Shown piece by piece: positions 18,546 through 26,975 of a stretch of 64,000 nt of DNA (positions are counted from its first letter, which is position 1; each line of letters opens with the position of its first letter). Origin of the DNA: Methanosarcina sp. 2.H.T.1A.6 (GTDB lineage Archaea > Halobacteriota > Methanosarcinia > Methanosarcinales > Methanosarcinaceae); assembly GCF_000979455.1 (NCBI RefSeq), contig NZ_JJOY01000005.1, forward strand, positions 243,835 through 307,834, in the 5' to 3' direction. The position numbers and the translations under genes were made by a program. The notes below the pieces were generated by a model, which was given only the letters and a program-made list of their open reading frames with translations, ran no database searches and had not been told where the DNA came from.

Positions 18546-20327
18546 ATGCAGTGCAATGTATGCGAATTCGGATGTGAAATCAATGAATACAGCAGGGGCA
18601 GATGCGGCACTTATGTCTGTACTGGCGATACAATAGTCCAGGACCCTGATATGGGATACCTTGGAGCATATCCTGTTTCCATAGAAACGATTCCTTTGCT
18701 TCATTATTATCCTTCAGGTAAGTTCCTTCAGGTCTTCAGTACTGGCTGCAATTTCCAGTGTTCAGGGTGTGTTGCTCGTTTGCTGTCATCAGGTAAATCT
18801 CTTCCCCGTTCCTCTCTTTCCCCCTCTCAGATAGTGGAAAGGGCCCTGCAGCAAAAGTGTCTGGGTGTAGTTTCCACGCTAAATGAGCCTGCTGCAAATT
18901 ATTACCTTTTCAGGGACCTTGCGGTGCAGGCAAAAGAAAAAGGTTTGCTCGTGGGTTGTTCCACAAACTGCTATTTCACAGGCAAGACTTTAAACAAGCT
19001 TGGGCAACTTGTGGATTTCATGAATGTCGGGATCAAAGGTTATTCTAACCGGAGTTACATAAACTGCGGAGGTCCTTCATCAGCTCCTGTTTTCCGAAAC
19101 ATTTCCCGGCTTTTTGACATGGGAGTGCATGTTGAAACTTCAGTCGTTTATTGCAGGGGAAACGAGGACGATGTGATAAAGGTTGCAGAAGCAGTATCTA
19201 ACATTTCCCCCGACATTCCTGTTCAGGTAATGAGATTCATTCCCTTCGGGGATGCTCCGATTGAGCTTGAACCCTCCATAGGAGAGGCGGAGAACCTGTG
19301 TACCTCTCTGCGTAAGCACGTGGATTATGTATATCTCTTCAATTCTCCGGGTACAAAATTATTGAATACGTATTGTCCTGAATGCGGAGGCACCCTGACA
19401 GAGAGGGAATTCTACGGGCCCATGGGTTCCAGGCCTTTAAAACCCTGGATAAATTACACCTGCAAGTGTGGGAAGAGTGTTCCGGTTAAAGGGATAACTG
19501 CCATTGAAAGCTTCAGTGAGGAAGGATTCATGGGTGGTTACAGGATAAGCCGGGCTTTCGGTATGGTCCATGCAGTGCTTACGTGTCTGGGAATACTGGA
19601 TGATTCCAGGTTAATAGATGTCTGGCGTAAGATCTCTGATTCCGGAACCCTTATGCAAATACACCATATGATCCAGCAGCCTTACGCTTACCTTGAGTTT
19701 ATCAGGCTTATTGCTGAAATGGCGGATGTTCCGAAAAAAGGAGAAGAACTTATTTCTTTTATCCGGACACGTTTGGAGCTTGTCCGGTCCATTGCAGCAG
19801 AAAACAGCAATGATGTGAGTCATAAAGTGTATTACTGCATGGGATCTCCCCTCTTTGCCCTGAATGCCGGGAGAATGGAAAACAGCCTTGTAACATTTTC
19901 AGGGGGCGTAAGCATTAATAAGCAACTTCAAAAGGAAGGCAAACCGGGTGTAAACGTTTCTCCTTCCTTTATCAATGAGTATAATCCGGACACTATTTTT
20001 ATCTCCGGTTTCCTTTCCCGCCCTCTCGATGAGTTCTATGCCCTGTGCCGGCAATACGGCATAGAGGCGGATGCTGTAAAACAGCAGCGGGTTTATGCAG
20101 TCCCTCCCTCCTGGGATTTCGGAAACCCTCGCTGGCTACTGGGGCTCATGTATATAGCAGACAAATTGCATCCCGGAAACTCCGAAATTGACCTGAAAAA
20201 GGAAGCAGATGAGTTCTACATGCAGTTCTACGGCATGCCGTTTGAGGAAGCCACTCCTAACAGGTCTTTTCACAGGCCTTCTTCCGGGACCTGGCCCAGG
20301 CATGTTTTGAGGTGTACCCATGCCTGA
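18546..20327 (+). CDS. Radical-SAM enzyme fused to a periplasmic-binding-protein-like domain
   Basis: 593 residues with no signal peptide. Residues 1-25 carry a cysteine cluster (CNVCEFGCEINEYSRGRCG) like that in PflA/AmmeMemoRadiSam enzymes. The radical-SAM motif C-x3-C-x2-C is in STGCNFQCSGC (about 66-76), followed by a TIM-barrel-like region to about 265. A zinc-ribbon module (CPECGGTL and CKCG) occupies about 275-320. From about 400 on, the sequence resembles the second lobe of siderophore/B12 binding proteins: KVYYCMGSPLFALNAG, NEYNPDTIFISGF, then LMYIADKLHPGNSEIDLKKEADEFYMQFYG. A binding-protein lobe on a cytoplasmic enzyme is unusual and may present the imported ligand to the radical site. 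It overlaps the permease gene by 8 bases. Confidence 0.85.
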   Translation: MQCNVCEFGCEINEYSRGRCGTYVCTGDTIVQDPDMGYLGAYPVSIETIPLLHYYPSGKFLQVFSTGCNFQCSGCVARLLSSGKSLPRSSLSPSQIVERALQQKCLGVVSTLNEPAANYYLFRDLAVQAKEKGLLVGCSTNCYFTGKTLNKLGQLVDFMNVGIKGYSNRSYINCGGPSSAPVFRNISRLFDMGVHVETSVVYCRGNEDDVIKVAEAVSNISPDIPVQVMRFIPFGDAPIELEPSIGEAENLCTSLRKHVDYVYLFNSPGTKLLNTYCPECGGTLTEREFYGPMGSRPLKPWINYTCKCGKSVPVKGITAIESFSEEGFMGGYRISRAFGMVHAVLTCLGILDDSRLIDVWRKISDSGTLMQIHHMIQQPYAYLEFIRLIAEMADVPKKGEELISFIRTRLELVRSIAAENSNDVSHKVYYCMGSPLFALNAGRMENSLVTFSGGVSINKQLQKEGKPGVNVSPSFINEYNPDTIFISGFLSRPLDEFYALCRQYGIEADAVKQQRVYAVPPSWDFGNPRWLLGLMYIADKLHPGNSEIDLKKEADEFYMQFYGMPFEEATPNRSFHRPSSGTWPRHVLRCTHA

Positions 20328-21339
20328 CTGCAGGTATTCCCGCACTGCTCTTGTGTACCTGTTGCCCCTCGCCTTACTCATAGGCTCCCTTTTTGTAGGG
20401 AGATATCAGACTCCTGTATCGGCGGTTGTGGATGAGAGCATGAAAGCTTTTTCTTCTCTTATTTTTGGTACTCCTGTTTCAGTTTCCACTTCACACACGG
20501 TACTATTCAATGTAAGGCTGCCCAGGATACTTGCAGCTTTGCTGGTAGGAGCGGCGCTTTCCACAGCCGGGGTCTCTTTCCAGGGAATCTTTCGCAATCC
20601 CCTTGTCTCCCCCTATATCCTGGGAGTGGGTGCAGGGTCGGGTTTTGGAGCATGCCTGGCAATACTTCTGTGGGACAGTTATCTGCTTATACAGCTGATG
20701 GCTTTTGCTTTCGGACTGCTGGCGATGTTTCTTGCCATAAGTATGAGCAAAGCCAGTAAAGGTACGGGAACTCTGGTCTTCGTGCTTTCCGGAATAATTG
20801 TGAGTTCTATTTTCACAGCGCTGACTTCACTGGTAAAATATGTGGCGGACCCTTATAATGACCTCCCAGCGATAGTATTCTGGCTCATGGGAAGCCTTGC
20901 TGATGTCAGGTACGGGGATCTGCTCTACATATTATTGCCCATGTTTGTCGGGGCTCTGGTGCTTCTTTTTCTCAGGTGGCGGATCAATATACTGTCCCTC
21001 GGAGACGAGGAAGCTAAAGCTCTGGGAATGAACGTGGAAAAAATGCGTCTGATCATCATTGTTTGTGCAACCCTTATGACGTCAGCTGCAGTCAGTATCA
21101 GCGGTGTTATTGGCTGGGTCGGACTGGTCGTGCCCCACATCGCAAGGATGATAGTAGGTCCCAACTACAGCCGTCTGCTGCCTATGAGTATGGTTATCGG
21201 GGCCTCGTTTATGCTGCTTGTGGATGATCTGTCAAGGACTATTGCCGCTACGGAGATTCCCCTGGGAATTCTCACTTCCCTGGTAGGTGCTCCTTTGTTT
21301 GCATATCTTGTCCGGAGGGGGCGCATGGGATGGAATTGA
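20320..21339 (+). CDS. ABC transporter permease, FecCD/BtuC family
   Basis: 339-residue integral membrane permease. Family signs are LPRILAALLVGAALSTAGVSFQGIFRNPLVSPYILGV (split over about residues 67-104), the loop DEEAKALGMNVEKMRLIIIV that contacts the ATPase, and VVPHIARMIVGPNYSRLLPMS near the end. About nine to ten hydrophobic segments are visible, as in BtuC. The GGG-free acidic GDEEA motif is intact. It starts within the end of the radical-SAM gene and overlaps the ATPase gene by 10 bases, so all genes of this operon are probably co-translated. Confidence 0.95.
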   Translation: MPDCRYSRTALVYLLPLALLIGSLFVGRYQTPVSAVVDESMKAFSSLIFGTPVSVSTSHTVLFNVRLPRILAALLVGAALSTAGVSFQGIFRNPLVSPYILGVGAGSGFGACLAILLWDSYLLIQLMAFAFGLLAMFLAISMSKASKGTGTLVFVLSGIIVSSIFTALTSLVKYVADPYNDLPAIVFWLMGSLADVRYGDLLYILLPMFVGALVLLFLRWRINILSLGDEEAKALGMNVEKMRLIIIVCATLMTSAAVSISGVIGWVGLVVPHIARMIVGPNYSRLLPMSMVIGASFMLLVDDLSRTIAATEIPLGILTSLVGAPLFAYLVRRGRMGWN

Positions 21340-22112
21340 TGCTAAAAGTGAAATCACTTGCCTTCTCCTATGGAAACGGTCCGGTCTTTGAGAATGTATC
21401 TTTCTCGCTAAAAAAAGGCGAGGTTATGTGCATCCTGGGTCCAAACGGAGCAGGAAAGTCCACACTGATAAAATGCATTGCAGGGGTTCTCAAGCCTGCT
21501 GCCGGATCTGTCAGCATTCTGGGTGAGGATACGGCTTCGCTCGGGGTAAGGGGTATTGCCAGACTTATAGGTTATGTACCCCAGCAGAATGAAGTAGTGT
21601 TTCCTTTTTCCGTGCTTGATTTTGTAGTGATGGGCAGGGCTCCTCATCTTTCCATGTTTGCATCCCCCTGTGCAGAGGATATGGAGATTGCAAGGGAGTC
21701 GCTTGCGGTGGTAGGGCTTTCTGACCTTGCGGAAAGGCCGGTTTCCAGTCTCAGCGGCGGGCAGAGCCAGATGGTATTGATCGCCAGGGCTCTTGTCCAG
21801 AAACCTGCTCTACTTTTGCTGGATGAACCCACTTCTCACCTTGATTTTGGCAATCAGGTCCTTGTGCTGGAGACCGTGCAGAGGCTGGCATCACTGGGAA
21901 TGTCCATTGTGATGAACACCCACATGCCGGACCATGCTTTCCTTGTAGGCAGCAAAGCTGCAGCTCTGGCCGAAGGCAGGCTGGTTGCCCTGGGAGAAGT
22001 TGAAACAGTTGTAACCAGTAAAATGATGTCTTCGGTCTATGGTGTAAAAGTAGCTGTCCGGGAAATCGAAGATATGAAAAGAAAAGTGTGTCTGCCCCTG
22101 CAAGGTAGGTAA
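21330..22112 (+). CDS. ABC transporter ATP-binding protein, FecE/BtuD family
   Basis: 260-residue ATPase that powers the importer. It has Walker A GPNGAGKST (about residues 38-46), the Q-loop in YVPQQNEV, the signature LSGGQ (about 139-143), Walker B LLLLDEPTSHLD, and the switch histidine in MNTHMPDHA. It overlaps the permease by 10 bases. It is the last gene of the tight cluster; the S-layer-domain gene begins 160 bases later after its own ribosome binding site, with no clear terminator between. Confidence 0.96.
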   Translation: MELMLKVKSLAFSYGNGPVFENVSFSLKKGEVMCILGPNGAGKSTLIKCIAGVLKPAAGSVSILGEDTASLGVRGIARLIGYVPQQNEVVFPFSVLDFVVMGRAPHLSMFASPCAEDMEIARESLAVVGLSDLAERPVSSLSGGQSQMVLIARALVQKPALLLLDEPTSHLDFGNQVLVLETVQRLASLGMSIVMNTHMPDHAFLVGSKAAALAEGRLVALGEVETVVTSKMMSSVYGVKVAVREIEDMKRKVCLPLQGR

Positions 22113-22272
22113 TGCACTGAAAACAGATGCCAAACTGAAACATTGAAAACAGATACCAAACTGAAAATAAATTTTGAACTCTCAAAAACGAATTCAGTCG
22201 CCTGAATCATGTTCTTACGATAAAATTCTGAACATAGAAATTCAAAAATTATACGCTAGTGGAGAATTTTTC

Positions 22273-23559
22273 ATGAACTTAAAGAAATTTAATGTTGTAG
22301 CTCTGGCTATCTTTGTGCTAACGTTTATTCTGGTGTTAGCAGGAACTTGTACGGCTATGCCGGTGGAAATAAGGGGAACACCCTTTGATACCGGAAATAC
22401 GGATGCGCAGAATCTTTCATGGGATTTCAGAAACTTCGGAGCTTTTTTCTTTAAAGCAAACAAGTACGGCAGTTTCATGAACGGGTTCGGTGAACATCTT
22501 TATTTTCAGGACAAAGGAAACAATCCCGCTCCTGGAAAAGACAATCCATCCGCCAATATAATCGACAAAGGTGAACTGATTTATTCTACCAGGCCGTTGC
22601 CTTCGAAGTATAAGGTATTTACTGAAGAAGCAAATGTAACAAAGGTGTCTTCCTTTTACATGCTGCCTCTGTTTGGCAAATCCTACTGTACTATTGACAA
22701 TGATGCAGCACATCTCGCTAAGATGCTGTTCCAGCAAGATGAAAACGAAAAGAAAACGCTCAGGGAAGGAGAGAGCTGGGATATCGCCGGTGGGTACAGC
22801 ATTATTTTAAACGGAGTTGATGTTGAAGGCAATAAATGCTATTTTTCCGTTTACAGGTACAATAAGGAGATAGACACTGCTGTAGTCTCTATGGACGGCA
22901 CTATGGATGATAGGATATTTACCGCAGAAGACGAATTCGGGGACAACTCCTCACATGTTTATTTCATTACATTTGTAGACTCTGTTTTTGCAGGTGAGGA
23001 TACAAATTTTGCAGTGTTCAAATACACCTGGCTGATAGATAAAGACAAGCCTCTTTCCATTGAATCCGGAGATAAGTTTGGCAGTTTCGAGGTTGATCAG
23101 GCTCTTGAAAATATGGTAATAATGTCAAATGCCAATTCCATAACAATTAATGTCGATGCTGACAGCCGGACTAACATTACAGATGAGTGGTATTTCGTGA
23201 CATCTGATAAGGGAAAAGGAAGCAATGGAGGATATTTGATCTACCCGGCAAAAATATTCGTTGTCGAAGAACAGAAGCCTAAAACTACAGAAATGAATGC
23301 CGGAACTGCAGAAATGAATGCTTCAACCAGCAAGTCTGGCAATGTTCAAATTCAAGGGGAAAATAGTACAAAGGCAGTAGAAACAACAGAAAATACCAGT
23401 GAGAAGAACGAAGCGATCTATAAATCATCATCTGAAACTCCGGCTGAAGATAAAGCACCTTCAGCTGCCAGCAGCGCAATTCCAGCAAGTTCTGGTTTCG
23501 GAGGATTTCTGGCTATCTTCTCTCTGGCCAGTATAGTTTGTTGTTTTAAAAGAGGCTGA
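22273..23559 (+). CDS. Secreted S-layer-domain protein with C-terminal membrane anchor
   Basis: 428 residues from ATG 22273, chosen because GGAG lies 8 bases upstream and a signal peptide begins there (MNLKKFNVVALAIFVLTFILVLAGTCTA). The mature part carries one copy of the Methanosarcina S-layer family domain (DUF1608 type; for example VEIRGTPFDTG, then SWDFRNFGAFFF). Major S-layer proteins of the genus have two such domains, so this is a smaller relative. A low-complexity Thr/Ser/Glu linker follows (about 345-405, with a near-repeat of TEMNAGTAEMNAST). The tail SSGFGGFLAIFSLASIVCCFKRG resembles a PGF-CTERM-like anchor. It follows the ABC operon and may be a surface partner of it. Confidence 0.82.
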   Translation: MNLKKFNVVALAIFVLTFILVLAGTCTAMPVEIRGTPFDTGNTDAQNLSWDFRNFGAFFFKANKYGSFMNGFGEHLYFQDKGNNPAPGKDNPSANIIDKGELIYSTRPLPSKYKVFTEEANVTKVSSFYMLPLFGKSYCTIDNDAAHLAKMLFQQDENEKKTLREGESWDIAGGYSIILNGVDVEGNKCYFSVYRYNKEIDTAVVSMDGTMDDRIFTAEDEFGDNSSHVYFITFVDSVFAGEDTNFAVFKYTWLIDKDKPLSIESGDKFGSFEVDQALENMVIMSNANSITINVDADSRTNITDEWYFVTSDKGKGSNGGYLIYPAKIFVVEEQKPKTTEMNAGTAEMNASTSKSGNVQIQGENSTKAVETTENTSEKNEAIYKSSSETPAEDKAPSAASSAIPASSGFGGFLAIFSLASIVCCFKRG

Positions 23560-23578
23560 ATTTAAAGGAGGGTATTTA

Positions 23579-23610
23579 GCCTCAAAATTTGAGGCATTTC
23601 CTCTTTTTTC
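23579..23610 (+). terminator. Terminator after the S-layer-domain gene
   Basis: GCCTCAAA and TTTGAGGC form a perfect 8-bp stem (23579-23595) with a one-base centre, followed by a T-rich run CTCTTTTTTC. It may end the whole operon that begins at 16804. Confidence 0.75.
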
Positions 23611-23675
23611 TATCTATTGTTTTTCAGCAATTCTCGTGCGGTACATACTCTAAACAGATAAACATCTGAAATAAA

Positions 23676-24338
23676 TTAATCTTCGTCCTTTTTAAATGAA
23701 TATGTCATTTTACCTTTCTTTTTCAACTTGAAAAGCTTTTTCCGGGTTACACCTTCCATTATTTCTTCTTCTTTCATGTGATGGTCGCTAAAAGAAAGGA
23801 TTCCGTCGTGTTTCAGGACTCGGTGCAATTCTTTCATAACAAGTTCCGGTTTGTTCAGGGTGTGGTAAGTATCATAGAAGAGGACTATATCCAGGCTCTC
23901 GTCGGGCAGGCCTGTATTGTAATCGGAAAGTATAGTCTCTATGTTTTTCAGCTGTTTTATCGAAGCCAGGTGCCGGACCATCTCAACAGCAACCGGATTG
24001 ATATCCAGGGCATAGACTTTTCCTGAAGGGCCCACCATTTCGGAAGTGTCACGGATATAGGAACCTGACCCGCAGCCGTAATCCAGAATCTTGAAACCGG
24101 GTTTTATCCCTGCCTCTTCCAGGATTTTCCTGCGGGGGAAAAAGAAGTCCCGGAACTTGAAGAGAAGGGTCGTTGCGTGAAATCTAAAATCAGAAACTGG
24201 TTCTTCCGTGATGTTTTCCTCCTTTATGGTCGGTCCTTGATTTAGTAATGGTTCAGGTCTTTCTCTTGCAGACAGCTTTTTCTTCAAGCCTATTTTGAGA
24301 TTCACATGCCTTATATTTTGCCTACGGAAAGTTTTCAT
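23676..24338 (-). CDS. Class I SAM-dependent methyltransferase
   Basis: 220-residue protein with motif I ILDYGCGSGSYIRD (about residues 86-99), acidic motif II in VYALDINPVAVEMV, motif III-like FYDTYHTLNKPELVMKELHRVLKHDGILSF, and a lysine-rich tail. It belongs to the broad Methyltransf_11/25 group; the substrate cannot be read from sequence. The first 50 residues are charged and poorly conserved, so the real start could lie further in. It is transcribed toward the S-layer-domain gene and is not part of that operon. Confidence 0.85.
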   Translation of the reverse strand: MKTFRRQNIRHVNLKIGLKKKLSARERPEPLLNQGPTIKEENITEEPVSDFRFHATTLLFKFRDFFFPRRKILEEAGIKPGFKILDYGCGSGSYIRDTSEMVGPSGKVYALDINPVAVEMVRHLASIKQLKNIETILSDYNTGLPDESLDIVLFYDTYHTLNKPELVMKELHRVLKHDGILSFSDHHMKEEEIMEGVTRKKLFKLKKKGKMTYSFKKDED

Positions 24339-24564
24339 TCTTTTTTATTGTTCTATACAAATATTCGGATACATGTATAATTAAAGTACTGTCTGATAAT
24401 CAAAGTGCTGCCTGCAGCAGCTATCCATACTTCAGACCACCGCTGTGCCAGTTTTATACTGCAGCGCAAAAACCTTAATCTCAAATCAGAAAATAGAATT
24501 ACTTAATAAAGTATCCAAGTAAAGTAATTACCATTCATGAATGGAAGAAATGAGAGTGACAAGC

Positions 24565-25365
24565 ATGAAAGTCGCCTGCATCCAGATGAATATCTCGCTT
24601 TGCTCGAAACATGAAAACCTTGAGCGTGCCCTCTCCCTGGCAGAAGACGCAGTTTCAAAAGAAGCCGAGCTGCTCGTCTTTCCGGAAGTTTTCTCAACCG
24701 GCTTTTGTTATGACCGTATAGGGGAAGTGGCTGAAACTGCTTCCGGTCCCACGCTCGAAGCTCTCCGTGCCTTTTCCAGAGAACATGATTGTATTCTTGC
24801 AGGTTCAATGATCGAAAAAAGAGAAGGGGACTCAATAAGTTCAGAAATGAAGGTTCCTTCCCAATTTAACCTCGGTTTTTGCATAGAGTCCGGAAAGCTA
24901 GCCGGCACCCGCCGAAAAGTCCAGCTTTACGGCCCGGAAAAAGAATATTTTGCGCCCGGAGACAGCATATCTCCTATCAGACTGCAAAAGTACGGGCTCT
25001 CCTTAGGACTCATAGTTTGCAATGAGCTCCGGTATCCGGAAGTTGCCCGAAAACTGGCCCTTGAGGGTGCAGATCTGCTGGTCTCAGCTGGTGAAATCCC
25101 GGACTTTTATATATATCCCTGGCGAATTATGTCCATTTCCCGGGCGATTGAAAACCAGTTGCCGCATATCGCCTGCACCAGGGTGGGAAAAGACAGGTAT
25201 TCGACTTATCCTGGCGGCTCTTTTATTGCCGATGGATGGGGCCGCATCCTGGCAGAAGCCGGAAAGGAAGAATGTATCCTCATTGGGGAAATCGATCCTG
25301 AAGAGGCAAGGGAAATAAGGCAAACCGGCTCTATTCTCGAAGATCGGAGGCCTGACCTTTATTAA
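24565..25365 (+). CDS. Carbon-nitrogen hydrolase (nitrilase superfamily)
   Basis: The catalytic triad of the nitrilase fold is visible: Glu in LLVFPEVFSTGF, Lys in GTRRKVQLYGPEKEYF, and Cys in LGLIVCNELRYPEVAR. From ATG 24565 (MKVACIQMN, the usual first strand) the protein has 266 residues, normal for the omega-amidase/carbamoylase branch. In-frame ATGs at 24541 and 24550 are possible alternatives. Branch members hydrolyse amides such as 2-oxoglutaramate or N-carbamoyl compounds; the exact substrate is not clear. It stands alone, convergent with gatB. Confidence 0.88.
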   Translation: MKVACIQMNISLCSKHENLERALSLAEDAVSKEAELLVFPEVFSTGFCYDRIGEVAETASGPTLEALRAFSREHDCILAGSMIEKREGDSISSEMKVPSQFNLGFCIESGKLAGTRRKVQLYGPEKEYFAPGDSISPIRLQKYGLSLGLIVCNELRYPEVARKLALEGADLLVSAGEIPDFYIYPWRIMSISRAIENQLPHIACTRVGKDRYSTYPGGSFIADGWGRILAEAGKEECILIGEIDPEEAREIRQTGSILEDRRPDLY

Positions 25366-25415
25366 AAATCAGAGGCTGGAATAAAATCCAAAAATCAGTT
25401 TAAATAAATCAATTT

Positions 25416-25443
25416 AAAGAACTCTAGATAAAGAACTCTAGAT
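25416..25443. repeat. 14-bp tandem repeat, two copies
   Basis: AAAGAACTCTAGAT occurs twice head to tail with no mismatch, between two convergent genes. Confidence 0.9.
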
Positions 25444-25464
25444 AAAAGTATTGAAAAAGAAAAT

Positions 25465-25493
25465 TAAAAAAGGTAAACCCTACCGGGTTACCC
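25465..25493 (-). terminator. Terminator of the gat operon, overlapping the gatB stop
   Basis: On the minus strand GGGTAACCC and GGGTTTACC can pair with one bulged base, followed by a run of six T (25465-25470). The 5' arm includes the gatB stop codon (25488-25490). Confidence 0.6.
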
Positions 25494-26975
25494 TTTAAGT
25501 TCCTTTACAATCAGTTCACGGGCTGTCTTTGCATCTGCCGTGCCTTTTGTCTTTTTCATGACCTGTCCTACAAGGAAGTTCAGGGACTTTTCTGCTCCTC
25601 CTAAATAGTCCTGTACTGCTGCTGCATTTTCGGCAATTGTTTCGGCAACAGCCTTCGTGACCAGGTCATCTTCGGCTTTGAAAAGACCTTTTTCTTCGAT
25701 GATCTGGGAGGGAGTTTTTTCCTCCGTGCCGTCCAGAATTGTACGGATGACTTCAACTGCAGCCCTGTCACTTACCTTGCCTTCGGCAAAAAGGGTGACC
25801 AGTTCTACCATATCCGGGACCTTGAAGGAATTCTCGATCTCCGGGTCTTTTGCGTGGATGAAGCCGATTGTCCTGCCGTCATAAGAAGAGATTGCAAGGT
25901 CGCGATAGTTTAGCTCCCCCAGGAAGACGTCGGCTGCCCAGGTAGCGGCGGTTTTCGGGTCAACGCCTTTTGCACAGACTCCTTCGTAGAAGTCGGCGAG
26001 CATGATCTTGGAAGTGAGGGACCTTGCATGCATATCCGTGATGCCATACTGTTCCATGAAGCGTGTACGTTTGGCGTCAGGAAGTTCAGGCAGAGTATCT
26101 TTGATTGCAGGAATCCAGTCAGTCACACGCATGGGCATAAGGTCAGGCTCACGGAAGTAGCGGTAGTCTTCGGCTTCTTCTTTTGTCCTCATTGAGGTTG
26201 TTACTCCCCTGCCTTCATCAAAATGGCGGGTTTCCAGCACGATTTTACCGCCACGGCGGATCACGTTCTTCTGGCGCATGATCTCGTAGAGGAGAGCCCT
26301 TTCCACTCCTTTGTGGGAAGAGATATTCTTGATCTCAACACGGGTGCCCCAGTGGACTGAGACGTTTGCGTCTACACGCATAGCCCCTTCGAGATTTCCG
26401 TCAAAGACATCCAGGTATTCGAGGATGTTTCTGAACTTGTCAAGGAACCTTCTGGCTTCCTTGGGGCTCCTCATATCTGGCTCGGTAACGGTTTCAATCA
26501 GGGACATGCCTGACCTGTTGTAGTCTATAAGGACACCCTTGGACTTCTCGATGCTCCCTATGTGCACAAGCTTTCCAGGGTCTTCTTCCATGTGAGCTCT
26601 TGTAATTCCGACTACATGCTCCCCGTCCTCTCCTTCGATCACAACCTTTCCCTTGCTAACAATGGGGAAATCATACTGGGTTATCTGGAAACCTTTGGGA
26701 AGGTCAGGGTAGAAGTAGTTCTTCCTGTGGAACTGGGTCTCTTCTGCAATCTCTCCTTCAAGAGCAAGTCCCACCTTAATTGCGGCTTCTACGGCTTTTT
26801 TGTTCAGGACCGGAAGCGTACCGGGAAGGCCAAGACAAACCGGACAGGTGTGGGTGTTGGGGGCTGCATTGTGGTAATCGGTAGAGCAGCCGCAGAACAT
26901 TTTGGTCTTAAGTTTGTTGAGCTGGACGTGGATTTCAAGCCCTATCCTTATGCCGTCAGGGTTTTCGTAAGCCAT
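25488..26975 (-). CDS. gatB: Aspartyl/glutamyl-tRNA amidotransferase subunit B
   Basis: 495-residue subunit of GatCAB, which turns Asp-tRNA(Asn) (and in some organisms Glu-tRNA(Gln)) into Asn-tRNA(Asn) using ammonia from glutamine. GatB binds the charged tRNA and carries the kinase site. Family motifs: GLEIHVQLNKLKTKMFCGC with CPVCLGLPGTLPVLN (zinc-type cysteines near the N-terminus), the YFYPDLPKGFQITQYD stretch, and the YqeY-like C-terminal domain ending KTARELIVKELKG. It starts at ATG 26975, immediately after the gatA stop. In methanogens GatDE handles Gln-tRNA, so the main role here is probably Asn-tRNA. Confidence 0.97.
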   Translation of the reverse strand: MAYENPDGIRIGLEIHVQLNKLKTKMFCGCSTDYHNAAPNTHTCPVCLGLPGTLPVLNKKAVEAAIKVGLALEGEIAEETQFHRKNYFYPDLPKGFQITQYDFPIVSKGKVVIEGEDGEHVVGITRAHMEEDPGKLVHIGSIEKSKGVLIDYNRSGMSLIETVTEPDMRSPKEARRFLDKFRNILEYLDVFDGNLEGAMRVDANVSVHWGTRVEIKNISSHKGVERALLYEIMRQKNVIRRGGKIVLETRHFDEGRGVTTSMRTKEEAEDYRYFREPDLMPMRVTDWIPAIKDTLPELPDAKRTRFMEQYGITDMHARSLTSKIMLADFYEGVCAKGVDPKTAATWAADVFLGELNYRDLAISSYDGRTIGFIHAKDPEIENSFKVPDMVELVTLFAEGKVSDRAAVEVIRTILDGTEEKTPSQIIEEKGLFKAEDDLVTKAVAETIAENAAAVQDYLGGAEKSLNFLVGQVMKKTKGTADAKTARELIVKELKG

